From positions 1-64,000 of the forward strand of contig JANQGH010000047.1 in NCBI GenBank assembly GCA_028277405.1: 64,000 nucleotides of DNA. Reading direction: 5' to 3'. Source of the DNA: Alphaproteobacteria bacterium (GTDB taxonomy: Bacteria; Pseudomonadota; Alphaproteobacteria; DSM-16000; Inquilinaceae). Each line of letters opens with the position of its first letter. Positions within the stretch are counted from its first letter, which is position 1. The notes under the pieces are model-generated. The model was given only the letters and a program-made list of their open reading frames with translations. It was not told the origin of the DNA and did not search any database. Shown in pieces: positions 18,311 through 28,348 of the stretch. The position numbers and the translations under genes were made by a program.

Positions 18311-19507
18311 ATGAATATCCATGAATATCAGGCCAAGGGCCTGTTGAAACAGTATGGCGTGGCCGTGCCGGACGGCGGCGTCGCCTACACCCCGGCCGAG
18401 GCGGTCGAGGTCGCCAAGACCATGCCCGGCCCGGTCTGGGTTGTGAAATCCCAGATCCATGCCGGCGGGCGCGGCGCGGGCAGATTTCAGGAAGACCCCG
18501 ACGGCAAGGGCGGCGTGCGCGTCGTCAAGTCGGTCGACGATGTCCACGAGGACGCCAAGTCCATGCTCGGCGCGACCCTGGTGACGAAGCAGACGGGACC
18601 CGAGGGCAAGGAGGTCAAGCGCCTCTATATCGAGGATGGCTGCGCGATCGCGCGCGAGCTTTACCTCTCCTTGCTGGTCGACCGCGCGAGCAGCCGCGTG
18701 ACCGTCATCGCGTCGACCGAAGGCGGCATGGAGATCGAGGAGGTCGCGCGCGACCAGCCGGACAAGATCGTCAAGCTGGCGATCGACCCGGCAATCGGCA
18801 TGATGGGCTTTCACGCCAGACGGGTCGCCTTCGGTCTGGGCCTGCAGGGCAAGCAGGTCGGTGCCGCCGTGAAGCTGCTGCTGGCGCTGTACAAGGCCTT
18901 CACCGAACTCGACGCGTCGCTGGTCGAGGTCAATCCGCTCGTGGTCACCGAGGACGATCAGGTTCTCGCCCTCGACGCCAAGATGAATTTCGACGACAAC
19001 GCGCTGTTCCGCCACAAGGACGTGGCCGAGCTGCGTGACGAGTCGGAAGAAGACCCGGCCGAGCATGAGGCCAGCAAGTACGAGCTGAACTACGTCAAGC
19101 TGGACGGCAATATCGGCTGCATGGTCAACGGCGCCGGGCTGGCCATGGCGACGATGGACATCATCAAGCTCTATGGCGGCGATCCGGCGAACTTTCTCGA
19201 TGTCGGCGGCGGCGCCTCGAAGGAACGGGTGACGGCGGCGTTCAAGCTGATCCTGTCGGACCCAAACGTCGAGGGCATTCTGGTCAACATCTTCGGCGGC
19301 ATCATGCGCTGCGACGTGATCGCGGAGGGCGTGGTCGCCGCCGCGCGCGAGGTCAGCCTGCACGTGCCCCTGGTGGTGCGGCTGGAGGGCACCAACGTCG
19401 AACTCGGCAAGAAGATCCTCGCGGAATCCGGCCTGCCCATCACAGCCGCCGACGATTTGGGCGACGCGGCGGACAAGATCGTACATGCCGTGAAGGAGGC
19501 CGCCTGA
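18311..19507 (+). CDS. sucC: Succinyl-CoA synthetase beta subunit (ADP-forming)
   Basis: 398 residues from ATG 18311 ([17 protein letters not shown], the canonical start). An in-frame upstream extension to 18203 is rejected because it is non-homologous in style. The ATP-grasp domain ([14 protein letters not shown]) and the C-terminal CoA-ligase domain with [21 protein letters not shown] and [16 protein letters not shown] are visible. Catalyses substrate-level phosphorylation in the TCA cycle. The stop is two bases before sucD. Confidence 0.98.
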   Translation: MNIHEYQAKGLLKQYGVAVPDGGVAYTPAEAVEVAKTMPGPVWVVKSQIHAGGRGAGRFQEDPDGKGGVRVVKSVDDVHEDAKSMLGATLVTKQTGPEGKEVKRLYIEDGCAIARELYLSLLVDRASSRVTVIASTEGGMEIEEVARDQPDKIVKLAIDPAIGMMGFHARRVAFGLGLQGKQVGAAVKLLLALYKAFTELDASLVEVNPLVVTEDDQVLALDAKMNFDDNALFRHKDVAELRDESEEDPAEHEASKYELNYVKLDGNIGCMVNGAGLAMATMDIIKLYGGDPANFLDVGGGASKERVTAAFKLILSDPNVEGILVNIFGGIMRCDVIAEGVVAAAREVSLHVPLVVRLEGTNVELGKKILAESGLPITAADDLGDAADKIVHAVKEAA

Positions 19508-19509
19508 CC

Positions 19510-20385
19510 ATGGCCGTTCTCGTCGATAAGAACACGAAGGTCCTGTGCCAGGGCTTCACGGGTGCCCAGGGCACCTTCCATTCCGAACAGGCCATCGCCT
19601 ACGGCACCAAGATGGTCGGCGGCGTCACGCCCGGGAAAGGCGGTACGGAGCATCTGGGGCTGCCGGTTTTCGACACGGTGGCCGAGGCACGGGAAAAGAC
19701 GGGCGCCAACGCGTCCGTCATCTATGTGCCGCCGCCCTTCGCCGCCGACGCCATCCTTGAGGCGATTGACGCCGAGATCCCGTTGGTCGTCTGCATCACC
19801 GAGGGCATTCCGGTTCTGGACATGGTGAAGGTGAAGCGGGCGCTTGAAGGCTCCGGCACGCGCCTGATCGGACCGAACTGTCCCGGCGTCATCACGCCGG
19901 ACGAATGCAAGATCGGCATCATGCCGGGGCATATCCACAAGCGCGGCAAAATCGGTGTGGTCAGCCGGTCCGGCACCCTGACCTACGAGGCGGTGGAGCA
20001 GACGTCTGCCGTGGGCCTCGGGCAGACGACCTGCATCGGCATCGGCGGCGATCCGGTCAACGGCACCGACTTCGTCGATTGCCTGGAGATGTTCCTGGCC
20101 GATCCGGAGACCGAGGGCATCGTCATGATCGGTGAGATCGGCGGCGATGCCGAGGTCAAGGGCGCGGAGCTGATCCGCGATGCCAAGAACGCCAAGCCCG
20201 TCGTCGGTTTCATCGCCGGCCGCACCGCCCCGCCCGGCCGCCGCATGGGCCATGCCGGCGCCGTGATTTCCGGCGGACAGGACACCGCGGAACACAAGAT
20301 CGAGGCGCTGAAACAGTGCGGCATCCGGGTCGCCGACAGTCCCGCTTCGATGGGGACTGCCATGCTGGACGCGATGAAGGCCTAG
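19510..20385 (+). CDS. sucD: Succinyl-CoA synthetase alpha subunit
   Basis: 291 residues. [21 protein letters not shown] is the CoA-binding N-terminus; [10 protein letters not shown] and the active-site phosphohistidine in [14 protein letters not shown] are present. Forms the heterodimer or heterotetramer with SucC. Two-base spacing from sucC indicates translational coupling. sucA follows after a 184-base gap, long enough to hold its own regulation. Confidence 0.98.
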   Translation: MAVLVDKNTKVLCQGFTGAQGTFHSEQAIAYGTKMVGGVTPGKGGTEHLGLPVFDTVAEAREKTGANASVIYVPPPFAADAILEAIDAEIPLVVCITEGIPVLDMVKVKRALEGSGTRLIGPNCPGVITPDECKIGIMPGHIHKRGKIGVVSRSGTLTYEAVEQTSAVGLGQTTCIGIGGDPVNGTDFVDCLEMFLADPETEGIVMIGEIGGDAEVKGAELIRDAKNAKPVVGFIAGRTAPPGRRMGHAGAVISGGQDTAEHKIEALKQCGIRVADSPASMGTAMLDAMKA

Positions 20386-20569
20386 TCCTCGGCGCAAGTG
20401 CTGCCATATTGCACTCACGAGACCGAGATGCCCGTGCGTCGCGCACTTTTAAACACCTTGCAATTCGGCGTAGGGTGCGGTGCGCGGCAGCGGAATACGC
20501 CAGCGACCCGCGATGGCAGGGGAAAGGGCACGTGGCCCGCAGATAAAGGCGGATACGTGCAAGGAGACG

Positions 20570-23476
20570 ATGGGACATCACGCTGAACAGAGTTCGTTTC
20601 TGTATGCCCAAAACGCCGCCTTTATCGGCGACCTGTACGCCCAATATCTCGACGATCCTTCCAAGATCGATCCATCCTGGGCGACGTTCTTCAGCCAGTT
20701 GGACGGCGAGGACGCCGCGGCCCTAGAGGAGATCGGCCCAAGCTGGGCGCGAAACGGCAAGGGCTTGGGCAACGGGTCCGTGCCCTTCGGCGACGCGCTG
20801 ATGGCGTTCGACGAGCAGGCGGACCCGGCTGGATCGTCGCCCAATGGCAAGGCGGCGGCCGCCGTTCCCGGCCACACGGTCGAAGAGCTCAGGCGCGCGA
20901 CCCTCGACAGCATTCGGGCCCAGCGCTTGATCCGCGCCTATCGGGTGCGGGGCCATTTGGAGGCCGATCTCGATCCGCTGGGCCTGATCGAGCGCGAGCC
21001 GCACCCCGAACTCGACCCCATGTCCTACGGCTTCACCGACGAGGATTGGAACCGGACGATCTATGTCGACAGTCTGGGGCTGAGCACCGCGACGTTGCGC
21101 GAGATCGTCGACAGCCTGCGCAAAACCTATTGCGGCCGGATCGGCGTTGCCTTCCAGCATATTCAGGAACCCGACCAGAAGGCCTGGCTGCAGGAACGGA
21201 TCGAACAGATCCACAACCGGACGGAATTCACCGAAAACGGCAAGCGCGCCATTCTGCACAGCCTGACGGCGGCCGAGGCGTTCGAGCGCTTCTTGAACCT
21301 GAAATACACGGGCACCAAGCGCTTTGGCCTGGATGGCGGCGAGGCGATGGTGCCGGCGCTGGAACAGATCACCAAGCGCGGCGGCCAGCTCGGCATCAAG
21401 GAGATCGTGCTTGGCATGGCCCATCGCGGCCGGCTGAACGTGCTGGCCAACGTGATGGGCAAGCCGTTCCAGGCGATCTTCTCTGAGTTTCAGGGCAATC
21501 CCGCCAACCCCGAGGAGGTGCAGGGGTCGGCCGACGTGAAGTACCATTTGGGTACGTCGTCGGACCGGGATTTCGACGGCAACACCATTCACCTGTCGTT
21601 GACCGCCAACCCCAGCCATCTGGAATGCGTCAATCCGGTCGTCGTCGGCAAGGTGCGTGCCAAGCAGGCCCAGCATAAGGATACCGAGCGGGTTCAGGTG
21701 CTGCCCCTGCTGCTGCACGGCGATGCCGCGTTTGCCGGGCAAGGCGTGGTGGCGGAAACCCTGATGATGTCGGAACTGCGCGGCTATCGCGTGGGCGGCA
21801 CGATCCACTTCGTCATCAACAATCAGATCGGCTTCACGACGTCGCCCAGCTTCTCCCGCTCCGGCCCCTATCCGACCGACATCGCGTTGGCGGTGCAGGC
21901 GCCGATCTTCCATGTGAACGGCGACGATGCCGAGGCCGTCGTCCATGTCTGCCGTGTCGCGACCGAGTTCCGCCAGCGGTTCCACAAGGACGTGGTCGTC
22001 GACATGTTCTGCTATCGGCGCTTCGGCCACAATGAGGGCGACGAGCCGGCCTTCACCCAGCCCCAGATGTACAAGGCCATCGCCGAACACCCGCCGGTGC
22101 GCGCGATTTACGCCAAGCAGCTTGAGGATGAGGGGGTCCTGAAGCCGGGCGAAGCCGACGCCATGGTCGACGCGTTCATGCAGGACCTTGAGCGCGATTT
22201 CGAGGCGTCGGAAGGGTACAAGCCCAACAAGGCCGACTGGCTGGGCGGTGTTTGGTCCGGCCTGACCACGGCCACCCAGGACGACCGGCGCGGCACGACC
22301 GCCGTCGGGACCAAGGAACTGCAGGCGGTCGGCAAGGCGCTGACCAGCTATCCGGCGGACTTCAACATCAACTCGAAAATCAAGCGCCAGCTCAAGGCCA
22401 AGCAGAGGATGTTCGAGACCGGCCAGGACTTCGACTGGGCGACCGCCGAGGCCATGGCCTTCGGCACGCTGCTGGCCGAGGGCGTGCCGGTCCGCCTGTC
22501 GGGCCAGGATTCCGGCCGCGGCACGTTCTCGCAGCGCCATGCGGTGCTGGTCGATCAGGACAATGAGCAGCGGCACATTCCGCTGAACCATATCAGCACG
22601 GACCAGGCCACGTTCGAGGTCCATGACAGCCCGCTGTCTGAATTCGGCGTGCTGGGCTTCGAATACGGCTATTCCCTGGCCGAGCCGAACGCCCTGGTCC
22701 TGTGGGAGGCCCAGTTCGGCGATTTCGCCAACGGGGCGCAGATCATTTTCGATCAGTTCATTTCCTCGTCCGAGGCCAAGTGGCTGCGCATGTCGGGCTT
22801 GGTCTGCCTGCTGCCCCACGGCTTCGAGGGGCAGGGGCCGGAACACTCGTCCGCGCGGCTGGAACGCTTCCTGCAGATGTCCGGCGGCGACAACTGGCAG
22901 GTCTGCTATCCGACCACGCCGGCGAACTATTTCCACGTCCTGCGGCGCCAGCAGCGCCGGGAATTCCGCAAGCCCCTGATCGTCATGACGCCCAAGAGCC
23001 TGCTCAGGAACCGCGAATGCGTTTCGTCGATCGACATGTTCGCCGAACAGTCGAGCTTCCACCGGGTGCTCTACGAGGATGTGGAGCTGGCTGCGCCTGA
23101 GAAGATCAGGCGGGTCGTGCTGTGTTCCGGCAAGGTCTATTACGACCTGAAGAAGGAACGCGACGAGCGCGGTATCGACGACGTGACCATGGTGCGGCTG
23201 GAACAACTCTACCCGTTCCCAGCCCACGCGTTGAAGGAAGAGCTGGTCAAATATCCCAATGCCGATGTGGTCTGGTGCCAGGAAGAGCCGGAGAATATGG
23301 GCGCCTGGTACTTCGTCGACCGCCGGATCGAACGGCTGTTGCACGAGATCGATCACAAGACCAAGCGGCCGATCTATGCCGGCCGGGAAGACGCGGCGGC
23401 ACCGGCGACCGGGCTGCTGCGGCGGCATTTGAAAGAGCAGGCGGCGCTGGTCGATGCCGCCCTGGCCGCCGCGTGA
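20570..23476 (+). CDS. sucA: 2-oxoglutarate dehydrogenase E1 component
   Basis: 968 residues from the ATG at 20570, which follows AAGGAGA by two bases; a longer in-frame extension to 20480 is rejected. It has the N-terminal helix that docks to E2 (SSFLYAQNAAFIGDLYAQYL). The thiamine-diphosphate domain has GMAHRGRLNVL, the substrate His in HLSLTANPSHLE, GDAAFAGQGVVAET, and the Mg/TPP-binding GDDAEAVVHVCR with NNQIGFTTSP. The transketolase C-terminal part (EEPENMGAWYFV) is complete. Decarboxylates 2-oxoglutarate in the TCA cycle. Confidence 0.98.
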   Translation: MGHHAEQSSFLYAQNAAFIGDLYAQYLDDPSKIDPSWATFFSQLDGEDAAALEEIGPSWARNGKGLGNGSVPFGDALMAFDEQADPAGSSPNGKAAAAVPGHTVEELRRATLDSIRAQRLIRAYRVRGHLEADLDPLGLIEREPHPELDPMSYGFTDEDWNRTIYVDSLGLSTATLREIVDSLRKTYCGRIGVAFQHIQEPDQKAWLQERIEQIHNRTEFTENGKRAILHSLTAAEAFERFLNLKYTGTKRFGLDGGEAMVPALEQITKRGGQLGIKEIVLGMAHRGRLNVLANVMGKPFQAIFSEFQGNPANPEEVQGSADVKYHLGTSSDRDFDGNTIHLSLTANPSHLECVNPVVVGKVRAKQAQHKDTERVQVLPLLLHGDAAFAGQGVVAETLMMSELRGYRVGGTIHFVINNQIGFTTSPSFSRSGPYPTDIALAVQAPIFHVNGDDAEAVVHVCRVATEFRQRFHKDVVVDMFCYRRFGHNEGDEPAFTQPQMYKAIAEHPPVRAIYAKQLEDEGVLKPGEADAMVDAFMQDLERDFEASEGYKPNKADWLGGVWSGLTTATQDDRRGTTAVGTKELQAVGKALTSYPADFNINSKIKRQLKAKQRMFETGQDFDWATAEAMAFGTLLAEGVPVRLSGQDSGRGTFSQRHAVLVDQDNEQRHIPLNHISTDQATFEVHDSPLSEFGVLGFEYGYSLAEPNALVLWEAQFGDFANGAQIIFDQFISSSEAKWLRMSGLVCLLPHGFEGQGPEHSSARLERFLQMSGGDNWQVCYPTTPANYFHVLRRQQRREFRKPLIVMTPKSLLRNRECVSSIDMFAEQSSFHRVLYEDVELAAPEKIRRVVLCSGKVYYDLKKERDERGIDDVTMVRLEQLYPFPAHALKEELVKYPNADVVWCQEEPENMGAWYFVDRRIERLLHEIDHKTKRPIYAGREDAAAPATGLLRRHLKEQAALVDAALAAA

Positions 23477-23524
23477 CCGGCCAGGCGCCGTTCGCGAGCG
23501 ACGATTGATGAGGGGCAGGACGCC

Positions 23525-24781
23525 ATGAGCATCGAGATCACGGTCCCCACGCTGGGTGAATCGGTAACCGAGGCGACGGTCGCGCAATGGCTGAAAAAGC
23601 CGGGCGACCCGGTCGACAAGGATGAACCGATCGTCGAGTTGGAGACCGACAAGGTGACGTTGGAGGTCAACGCCGCCGAGGCAGGTGTGCTGACCGACAT
23701 CCAGGTCGACGAGGGCGACACGGTCGAGGTCGGTGCCGTATTGGGCTCGATCGGCGAGGGCGACGGTCAGGCGGCCCCGCCGCCCGCCAAAGCCGAGAAG
23801 GCGGCCGCGAAGGAACCCGCAAAACCCGAACCGGCGCCTGCTGCCGAGGCAAAACCGGCTGGCGACGGCAAGGCGAGCGACATTGCCATGCCGGCGGCCG
23901 CCAAGCTGATGCAGGAACAGGGGCTCGGCACGGGCGACGTCCAGGGCACCGGCAAGGATGGCCGGATCCTGAAGGAAGACGTGCAAAAGGCGCTGGACGC
24001 GCGCGGCGCACCGGCTGGCTCCGGTGCGACCATCGAACTGCCGGCCTTCGACCGGCCGTCGGCCGAGCCACGGCCGCAAAAGGACCGCGAGGAACGTGTG
24101 CGCATGTCGAAACTGCGCCAGACCATCGCGGCGCGGCTGAAGCAGGCCCAGAACACGGCGGCGATGTTGACCACGTTCAACGAGGTCGACATGTCGGCGC
24201 TGATCGCGCTGCGCAAGCAGTATCGCGATGCGTTCGAGAAGAAGCACGGCGTGCGGCTGGGCTTCATGTCGTTCTTCACCAAGGCCTGTGTCGGCGCCTT
24301 GAAGGAATTGCCGTCGGTCAACGCGGAGATCGACGGCACCGACATCGTCTATAAGAACTATTACGACATCGGTGTCGCGGTCAGCTCGCCCAATGGGCTG
24401 GTCGTGCCGGTCGTGCGCGATGCCGACCAGCTCAGCTTCGCCGGGGTCGAGGAGACCATCAACGGGCTGGGCCGCAAGGCGCGCGACGGCAAGCTGTCGA
24501 TGGCCGATCTGACCGGCGGGACGTTCACCATCTCCAACGGCGGCGTCTTCGGCTCGCTGATGTCGACGCCGATCTTGAACCCGCCCCAGTCGGCGATCCT
24601 GGGCATGCACAAGATCCAGGAACGGCCGGTCGGCATCGACGGTCAGATCGTGCTGCGCCCGATGATGTATCTGGCGTTGAGCTACGACCACCGCATCATC
24701 GACGGGCGCGAGGCCGTGACCTTCCTGGTGCGGGTCAAGGAAGCAATCGAGGATCCCCAGCGCCTGCTGCTGGACGTCTAA
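23525..24781 (+). CDS. sucB: Dihydrolipoyl succinyltransferase (E2 of 2-oxoglutarate dehydrogenase)
   Basis: 418 residues with three domains: an N-terminal lipoyl domain with Lys43 in [11 protein letters not shown], a Pro/Ala/Lys linker (about 80-118), the E1/E3-binding domain ([20 protein letters not shown], about 122-155), a second linker, and the catalytic core with His389 and Asp393 in [11 protein letters not shown]. Transfers succinyl groups to CoA and is the 24-mer core of the complex. Starts 48 bases after sucA. Confidence 0.98.
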   Translation: MSIEITVPTLGESVTEATVAQWLKKPGDPVDKDEPIVELETDKVTLEVNAAEAGVLTDIQVDEGDTVEVGAVLGSIGEGDGQAAPPPAKAEKAAAKEPAKPEPAPAAEAKPAGDGKASDIAMPAAAKLMQEQGLGTGDVQGTGKDGRILKEDVQKALDARGAPAGSGATIELPAFDRPSAEPRPQKDREERVRMSKLRQTIAARLKQAQNTAAMLTTFNEVDMSALIALRKQYRDAFEKKHGVRLGFMSFFTKACVGALKELPSVNAEIDGTDIVYKNYYDIGVAVSSPNGLVVPVVRDADQLSFAGVEETINGLGRKARDGKLSMADLTGGTFTISNGGVFGSLMSTPILNPPQSAILGMHKIQERPVGIDGQIVLRPMMYLALSYDHRIIDGREAVTFLVRVKEAIEDPQRLLLDV

Positions 24782-24792
24782 TCGGAACGGAT

Positions 24793-25824
24793 ATGACAGA
24801 GTATGGCCCGGACGGGCCGCGCATCGCCGTGCTCGACTCGGTGGAGTCGCTCGGCAACGCGGTTTACAAGTTTCCTTTCCTGCGCGCCCTGAAACGGGCC
24901 TATCCGAACAGTCACGTCACCTGGGTGGTGCATGAACGCACCACCTACGCCAACATTCTGCGCGATCTGACCCGCGACTATGTCGACGATGTGATCGCCC
25001 ATGCCGAAATCGAGAAGCCGTTCTTTCACGCGATCAAGAAGCTGCGGGCGCTGCCGCGCTTTGACATCGTCTACGACATGCGCAGCAAGATCGTGCGCCT
25101 GGCGATGGCACGGGCGTTCATGCGCTATCGCCGCTATATCACCTGCGCGCCCGGCTATTTCCTGACGACGGGCACGTTGAAGATTGGGCACAAACGCCCG
25201 ACCGATTGGGTCACGCGCTATGTCGAAATGGTCGAAGTGGATACCGGCCGCCCCGCGGATCCCAGCGGCTTCATTCCCTTTCCGGAGGATGCGGTCGCCG
25301 AGGCGGAACGGCTCTTGCCGGACGGGCCCCGCTATGTCGGGTTCGGCACGGGCTCAAACGGGCCGGAGCGGATCTGGCCGCTGGATCGTTACATCGCGCT
25401 TGCCAATCACGCCACGGCGAAGGGCTGCGTGCCCGTATTCCTGATGGGCCCGCGCGAAATGCGCTGGTTCGACGAGATCGTCGCCCGCGTACCGGGGGTT
25501 CTTCTGCCCGGCTGTGACATCGTGGACGGTAAGCGGCAGTTTCCCAACATACCGCTGCTTTACGCCATGGCGGCGCGGCTGACCGTCGCGGTCGCCAACG
25601 ACACCGGTACGGGCCACCTGTTCGGCGCCGCCGGCACGCCCCTGATCTCACTGTTCGGACCGACCGAACCGTCCAAGTTCGGCCCCTGGGCCGACCCGCT
25701 GGCCTGCATCTGCGCCAGCAGCTATGGCGGCACCATGATGAAGGACATCCCGACCGAGGCGGTCATCGACGTGCTCGACCAGTTTCTCGATACGGGACGT
25801 TTTGAGAAGGATCTCGCGGCCTAG
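24793..25824 (+). CDS. Glycosyltransferase family 9 (heptosyltransferase-like)
   Basis: 343 residues with two Rossmann domains. DSVESLGNAVYKFPFLRALKRAYP and HVTWVVHERTT resemble the GT9 N-terminus. The C-terminal half holds VGFGTGSNGPERIWPLDRYIAL and the nucleotide-sugar-binding NDTGTGHLFGAAGTPLISLFGPTEP, the best-conserved GT9 block. Likely adds heptose or another sugar to lipopolysaccharide core at the inner face of the membrane. It starts 11 bases after sucB, an unusual place for an envelope gene within the oxoglutarate dehydrogenase operon. Confidence 0.87.
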   Translation: MTEYGPDGPRIAVLDSVESLGNAVYKFPFLRALKRAYPNSHVTWVVHERTTYANILRDLTRDYVDDVIAHAEIEKPFFHAIKKLRALPRFDIVYDMRSKIVRLAMARAFMRYRRYITCAPGYFLTTGTLKIGHKRPTDWVTRYVEMVEVDTGRPADPSGFIPFPEDAVAEAERLLPDGPRYVGFGTGSNGPERIWPLDRYIALANHATAKGCVPVFLMGPREMRWFDEIVARVPGVLLPGCDIVDGKRQFPNIPLLYAMAARLTVAVANDTGTGHLFGAAGTPLISLFGPTEPSKFGPWADPLACICASSYGGTMMKDIPTEAVIDVLDQFLDTGRFEKDLAA

Positions 25825-25839
25825 CGCGATGCGTCGCAT

Positions 25840-26259
25840 CTAGCGGCACAGCGTGATCCGTGTCGGTCGGCCATGTTCGATCCACAAAAACGCGTTCTGG
25901 CCATGGCGGCGCGCCAGCCGGTGCATGTCCGCCAGCCTGGCGCCGAGCACGAAACGGCCGCGTTCGGCGGGCCAGATCCCCGCAAGGTCGATCGCCGAGG
26001 TCGGCAGGCTGCGCAAGCCAAGGGCCTTGAGTTCGGCTTCCAGCAGACGCCGCCGGATGCGGTTGACCAAGCTGGGCTGAGGCCGGCTGCCCGGGTTTTC
26101 GGCGGTCAGCACGGCGGCGGTACGGACGCGATAGCGTCGCAGAACCCGCTCGGTATCGCGGCAGCGAACGCCGATGCGCTTGTTCAGTTCCGGCGTTGCG
26201 TGCACCCGATAAAGGGTGCCGTGATAGGCGGCGATCAGGCCGGTCGGCAGCGCGGTCAT
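25840..26259 (-). CDS. DUF3293 domain protein
   Basis: 139 residues from the ATG at 26259 ([19 protein letters not shown]); a longer frame extends upstream but overlaps the divergent lpd region. The motif [13 protein letters not shown] followed by [21 protein letters not shown] matches DUF3293, small soluble proteins of unknown function. The C-terminus has [33 protein letters not shown]. It is divergent from lpd (91 bases) and convergent with the GT9 gene. Confidence 0.72.
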   Translation of the reverse strand: MTALPTGLIAAYHGTLYRVHATPELNKRIGVRCRDTERVLRRYRVRTAAVLTAENPGSRPQPSLVNRIRRRLLEAELKALGLRSLPTSAIDLAGIWPAERGRFVLGARLADMHRLARRHGQNAFLWIEHGRPTRITLCR

Positions 26260-26350
26260 GCGTCTTGTCCGGGCCGGCGGCTTGGGGCATGGTGCGGCGC
26301 CCGCGCGGCGACTTGAACCCCGTGATACCAGGACCAGCCCAGGACCAGCC

Positions 26351-27745
26351 ATGAGCGACCAGGAATTCGATGTCATCGTCATCGGCAGCGGACCGGGCGG
26401 TTACGTCTGCGCCATTCGCTGCGCCCAGCTTGGCTTTAAGACCGCCTGCGTAGAGGAACGCGAGACCCTGGGCGGCACCTGTCTCAATGTCGGCTGCATC
26501 CCGTCGAAGGCGATGCTGCAGGCCTCGGAAAAGTTCGAGGAGGCGGTGCACGGCCTGGACAAGTTCGGCGTCCAGACCGGTGACGTGGCCTTGGATCTAA
26601 AGGGCTTCATGGCCCACAAGGACGGCGTTGTGGCCGACAATGTCAAGGGCGTGGAGTTCCTGTTCAAGAAGAACAAGATCGCCTGGCTGAAGGGCCGGGG
26701 CAAGATCACGGCCAAGGGCGAAGTCACGGTGGGCGACACGGCCTACAAGGCCAAGCACATCGTCATCGCCACCGGCTCGGACTCCATGCCGCTGCCCGGT
26801 GTCGACGTGGATGAAAAGCGCATCGTCACCTCGACCGGCGCCTTGGCACTGGCCGAGGTGCCGAAGACCATGGTCGTCATCGGCGGCGGCTATATCGGCC
26901 TGGAGATGGGCTCGGTCTGGCAGCGCCTTGGCGCGAAAGTGACGGTTGTGGAGTTTCTCGACCGGATCACGCCGGGCATGGATGGCGAGGTTTCCAAGCA
27001 GATGCTGCGCATCCTGAAGCGGCAGGGCATCGACTTCAAACTCGGTACCAAGGTGACGGGCGCCACGGTCGGCAAATCGGGCGTTACGCTGACGCTTGAG
27101 CCGGCAAAGGGCGGCGATACCGAAACCATGGAGGCCGACATCGTGCTGCTGTCGATCGGCCGCAAGCCGCACACGGAAGGGCTGGGGCTGGAAGAGGTCG
27201 GCGTGAAGGTCGATGATCGCGGCCGGGTCGAGATCGACGGCCAGTTCCGCACCAATGTCGAGGGCATCTACGCCATCGGCGACGTGGTGCGTGGCGCCAT
27301 GCTGGCCCACAAGGCGGAAGAAGAGGGCGTCGCCATCGCCGAGCTGCTGGCGGGCCAGGCGGGCCACGTGAATTACGGTGCCATTCCTGGCGTGGTCTAC
27401 ACCTTCCCGGAGGTGGCCTCGGTCGGCAAGACGGAGGAACAGTTGAAGGAAGAAGGCGTCGACTATCGCGTTGGCAAGTTCCCATTTTCCGCCAACGGGC
27501 GCGCGCGGGCCATGAACGCCACCGACGGCTTCGTGAAGATCCTGGCCGACGCCAAGACCGATCGCGTGCTCGGCGTGCATATCATCGGCGCCGAGGCGGG
27601 AACCATCATCGCCGAGTGCGGCATGGCGATGGAGTTCTCCGCCTCGTCGGAAGACATCGCCCGCACCTGTCACGCCCACCCGACCTTGAACGAGGCGGTG
27701 AAGGAGGCGGCGTTGGCCGTGGACAAGCGGCCGATCCATATTTGA
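26351..27745 (+). CDS. lpd: Dihydrolipoyl dehydrogenase (E3)
   Basis: 464 residues from ATG 26351. FAD motif [21 protein letters not shown]; redox-active pair Cys44 and Cys49 in [16 protein letters not shown]-binding [19 protein letters not shown]; second FAD motif [20 protein letters not shown]; and the C-terminal catalytic His-Glu in [16 protein letters not shown]. Reoxidises the lipoyl groups of SucB. Separated from sucB by two unrelated genes. Confidence 0.97.
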   Translation: MSDQEFDVIVIGSGPGGYVCAIRCAQLGFKTACVEERETLGGTCLNVGCIPSKAMLQASEKFEEAVHGLDKFGVQTGDVALDLKGFMAHKDGVVADNVKGVEFLFKKNKIAWLKGRGKITAKGEVTVGDTAYKAKHIVIATGSDSMPLPGVDVDEKRIVTSTGALALAEVPKTMVVIGGGYIGLEMGSVWQRLGAKVTVVEFLDRITPGMDGEVSKQMLRILKRQGIDFKLGTKVTGATVGKSGVTLTLEPAKGGDTETMEADIVLLSIGRKPHTEGLGLEEVGVKVDDRGRVEIDGQFRTNVEGIYAIGDVVRGAMLAHKAEEEGVAIAELLAGQAGHVNYGAIPGVVYTFPEVASVGKTEEQLKEEGVDYRVGKFPFSANGRARAMNATDGFVKILADAKTDRVLGVHIIGAEAGTIIAECGMAMEFSASSEDIARTCHAHPTLNEAVKEAALAVDKRPIHI

Positions 27746-27749
27746 ACCC

Positions 27750-28226
27750 GTGCCCAGCCAACCGTCGGACGACCTGATCTTTCGGCAAGCCGCGCGGGCG
27801 GACGTTCCCGAGGTCGTCGCGCTGCTGGCGGACGACATGCTCGGCGTCGATCGCGAGGTCGCCGGCGATGAGCTGGAGGACGCCTATTGGACTGCGTTCG
27901 ACGCCATTGAGCGGATGGAGGGTGCCGAGCAGTGGGTCGTCGAACGCGACGGCCGCATGATCAGCTGCTTCCAGCTCTACTTCCTGCCCGGGCTCAGCCT
28001 GCGCGGCGGGCTGAGGGCCCAGATCGAGGCCGTCAGGGTCGTGGCCGATTTGCGCGGCCAAGGGCTGGGCGCCCGAATCTTCCGCTGGGCCATCGATCGG
28101 GCGCGCGACCGAGGCTGCATCCTCGTACAACTCGCCACCAACAAGCAGCGGCATGACGCGCAGCGGTTCTATGAAAAGCTGGGTTTCAAGGCGACGCATG
28201 AGGGCATGAAGCTGACGCTGGCCTAG
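27750..28226 (+). CDS. GNAT-family N-acetyltransferase
   Basis: 158 residues from GTG, four bases after the lpd stop, so probably read with lpd. IFRQAARADVPEVVALLADD is the usual N-terminal strand and helix. The acetyl-CoA loop is VRVVADLRGQGLGARIFRWAID (R/Q-x-x-G-x-A/G motif as RGQGLG), and the C-terminus VQLATNKQRHDAQRFYEKLGFKATHEGMKL is diagnostic. Substrate unknown; this subtype is common next to housekeeping genes. Confidence 0.9.
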   Translation: MPSQPSDDLIFRQAARADVPEVVALLADDMLGVDREVAGDELEDAYWTAFDAIERMEGAEQWVVERDGRMISCFQLYFLPGLSLRGGLRAQIEAVRVVADLRGQGLGARIFRWAIDRARDRGCILVQLATNKQRHDAQRFYEKLGFKATHEGMKLTLA

Positions 28227-28264
28227 GGAATTCAGCAGACGACCGATCTGACGTTGCTGTTTAG

Positions 28265-28320
28265 CGAAGTCGCGACAATCGAAACGCGTGACCCGCCATC
28301 ACGTCTCGCGATAGACTTCG
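28265..28320. promoter_or_regulatory. Nested inverted repeats before the LuxR-type gene
   Basis: CGAAGTC (28265-28271) pairs with GACTTCG (28314-28320), GCGA (28272-28275) with TCGC (28306-28309), and CGTGA (28287-28291) with TCACG (28299-28303). It lies between the acetyltransferase stop and the regulator start, 28 bases before the latter. It may be an operator for autoregulation or an RNA hairpin. Confidence 0.4.
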
Positions 28321-28348
28321 TCTCGGTGCGTTGGAGGTGGAGACGCGC

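Noticed and set aside
20723..24691. A 1,322-codon minus-strand frame
   Set aside because: It is antisense to sucA and sucB, which are certain; long antisense frames are a by-product of high GC. Similar antisense frames at 8.9-10.7 kb and 1.1-2.7 kb were dropped for the same reason.
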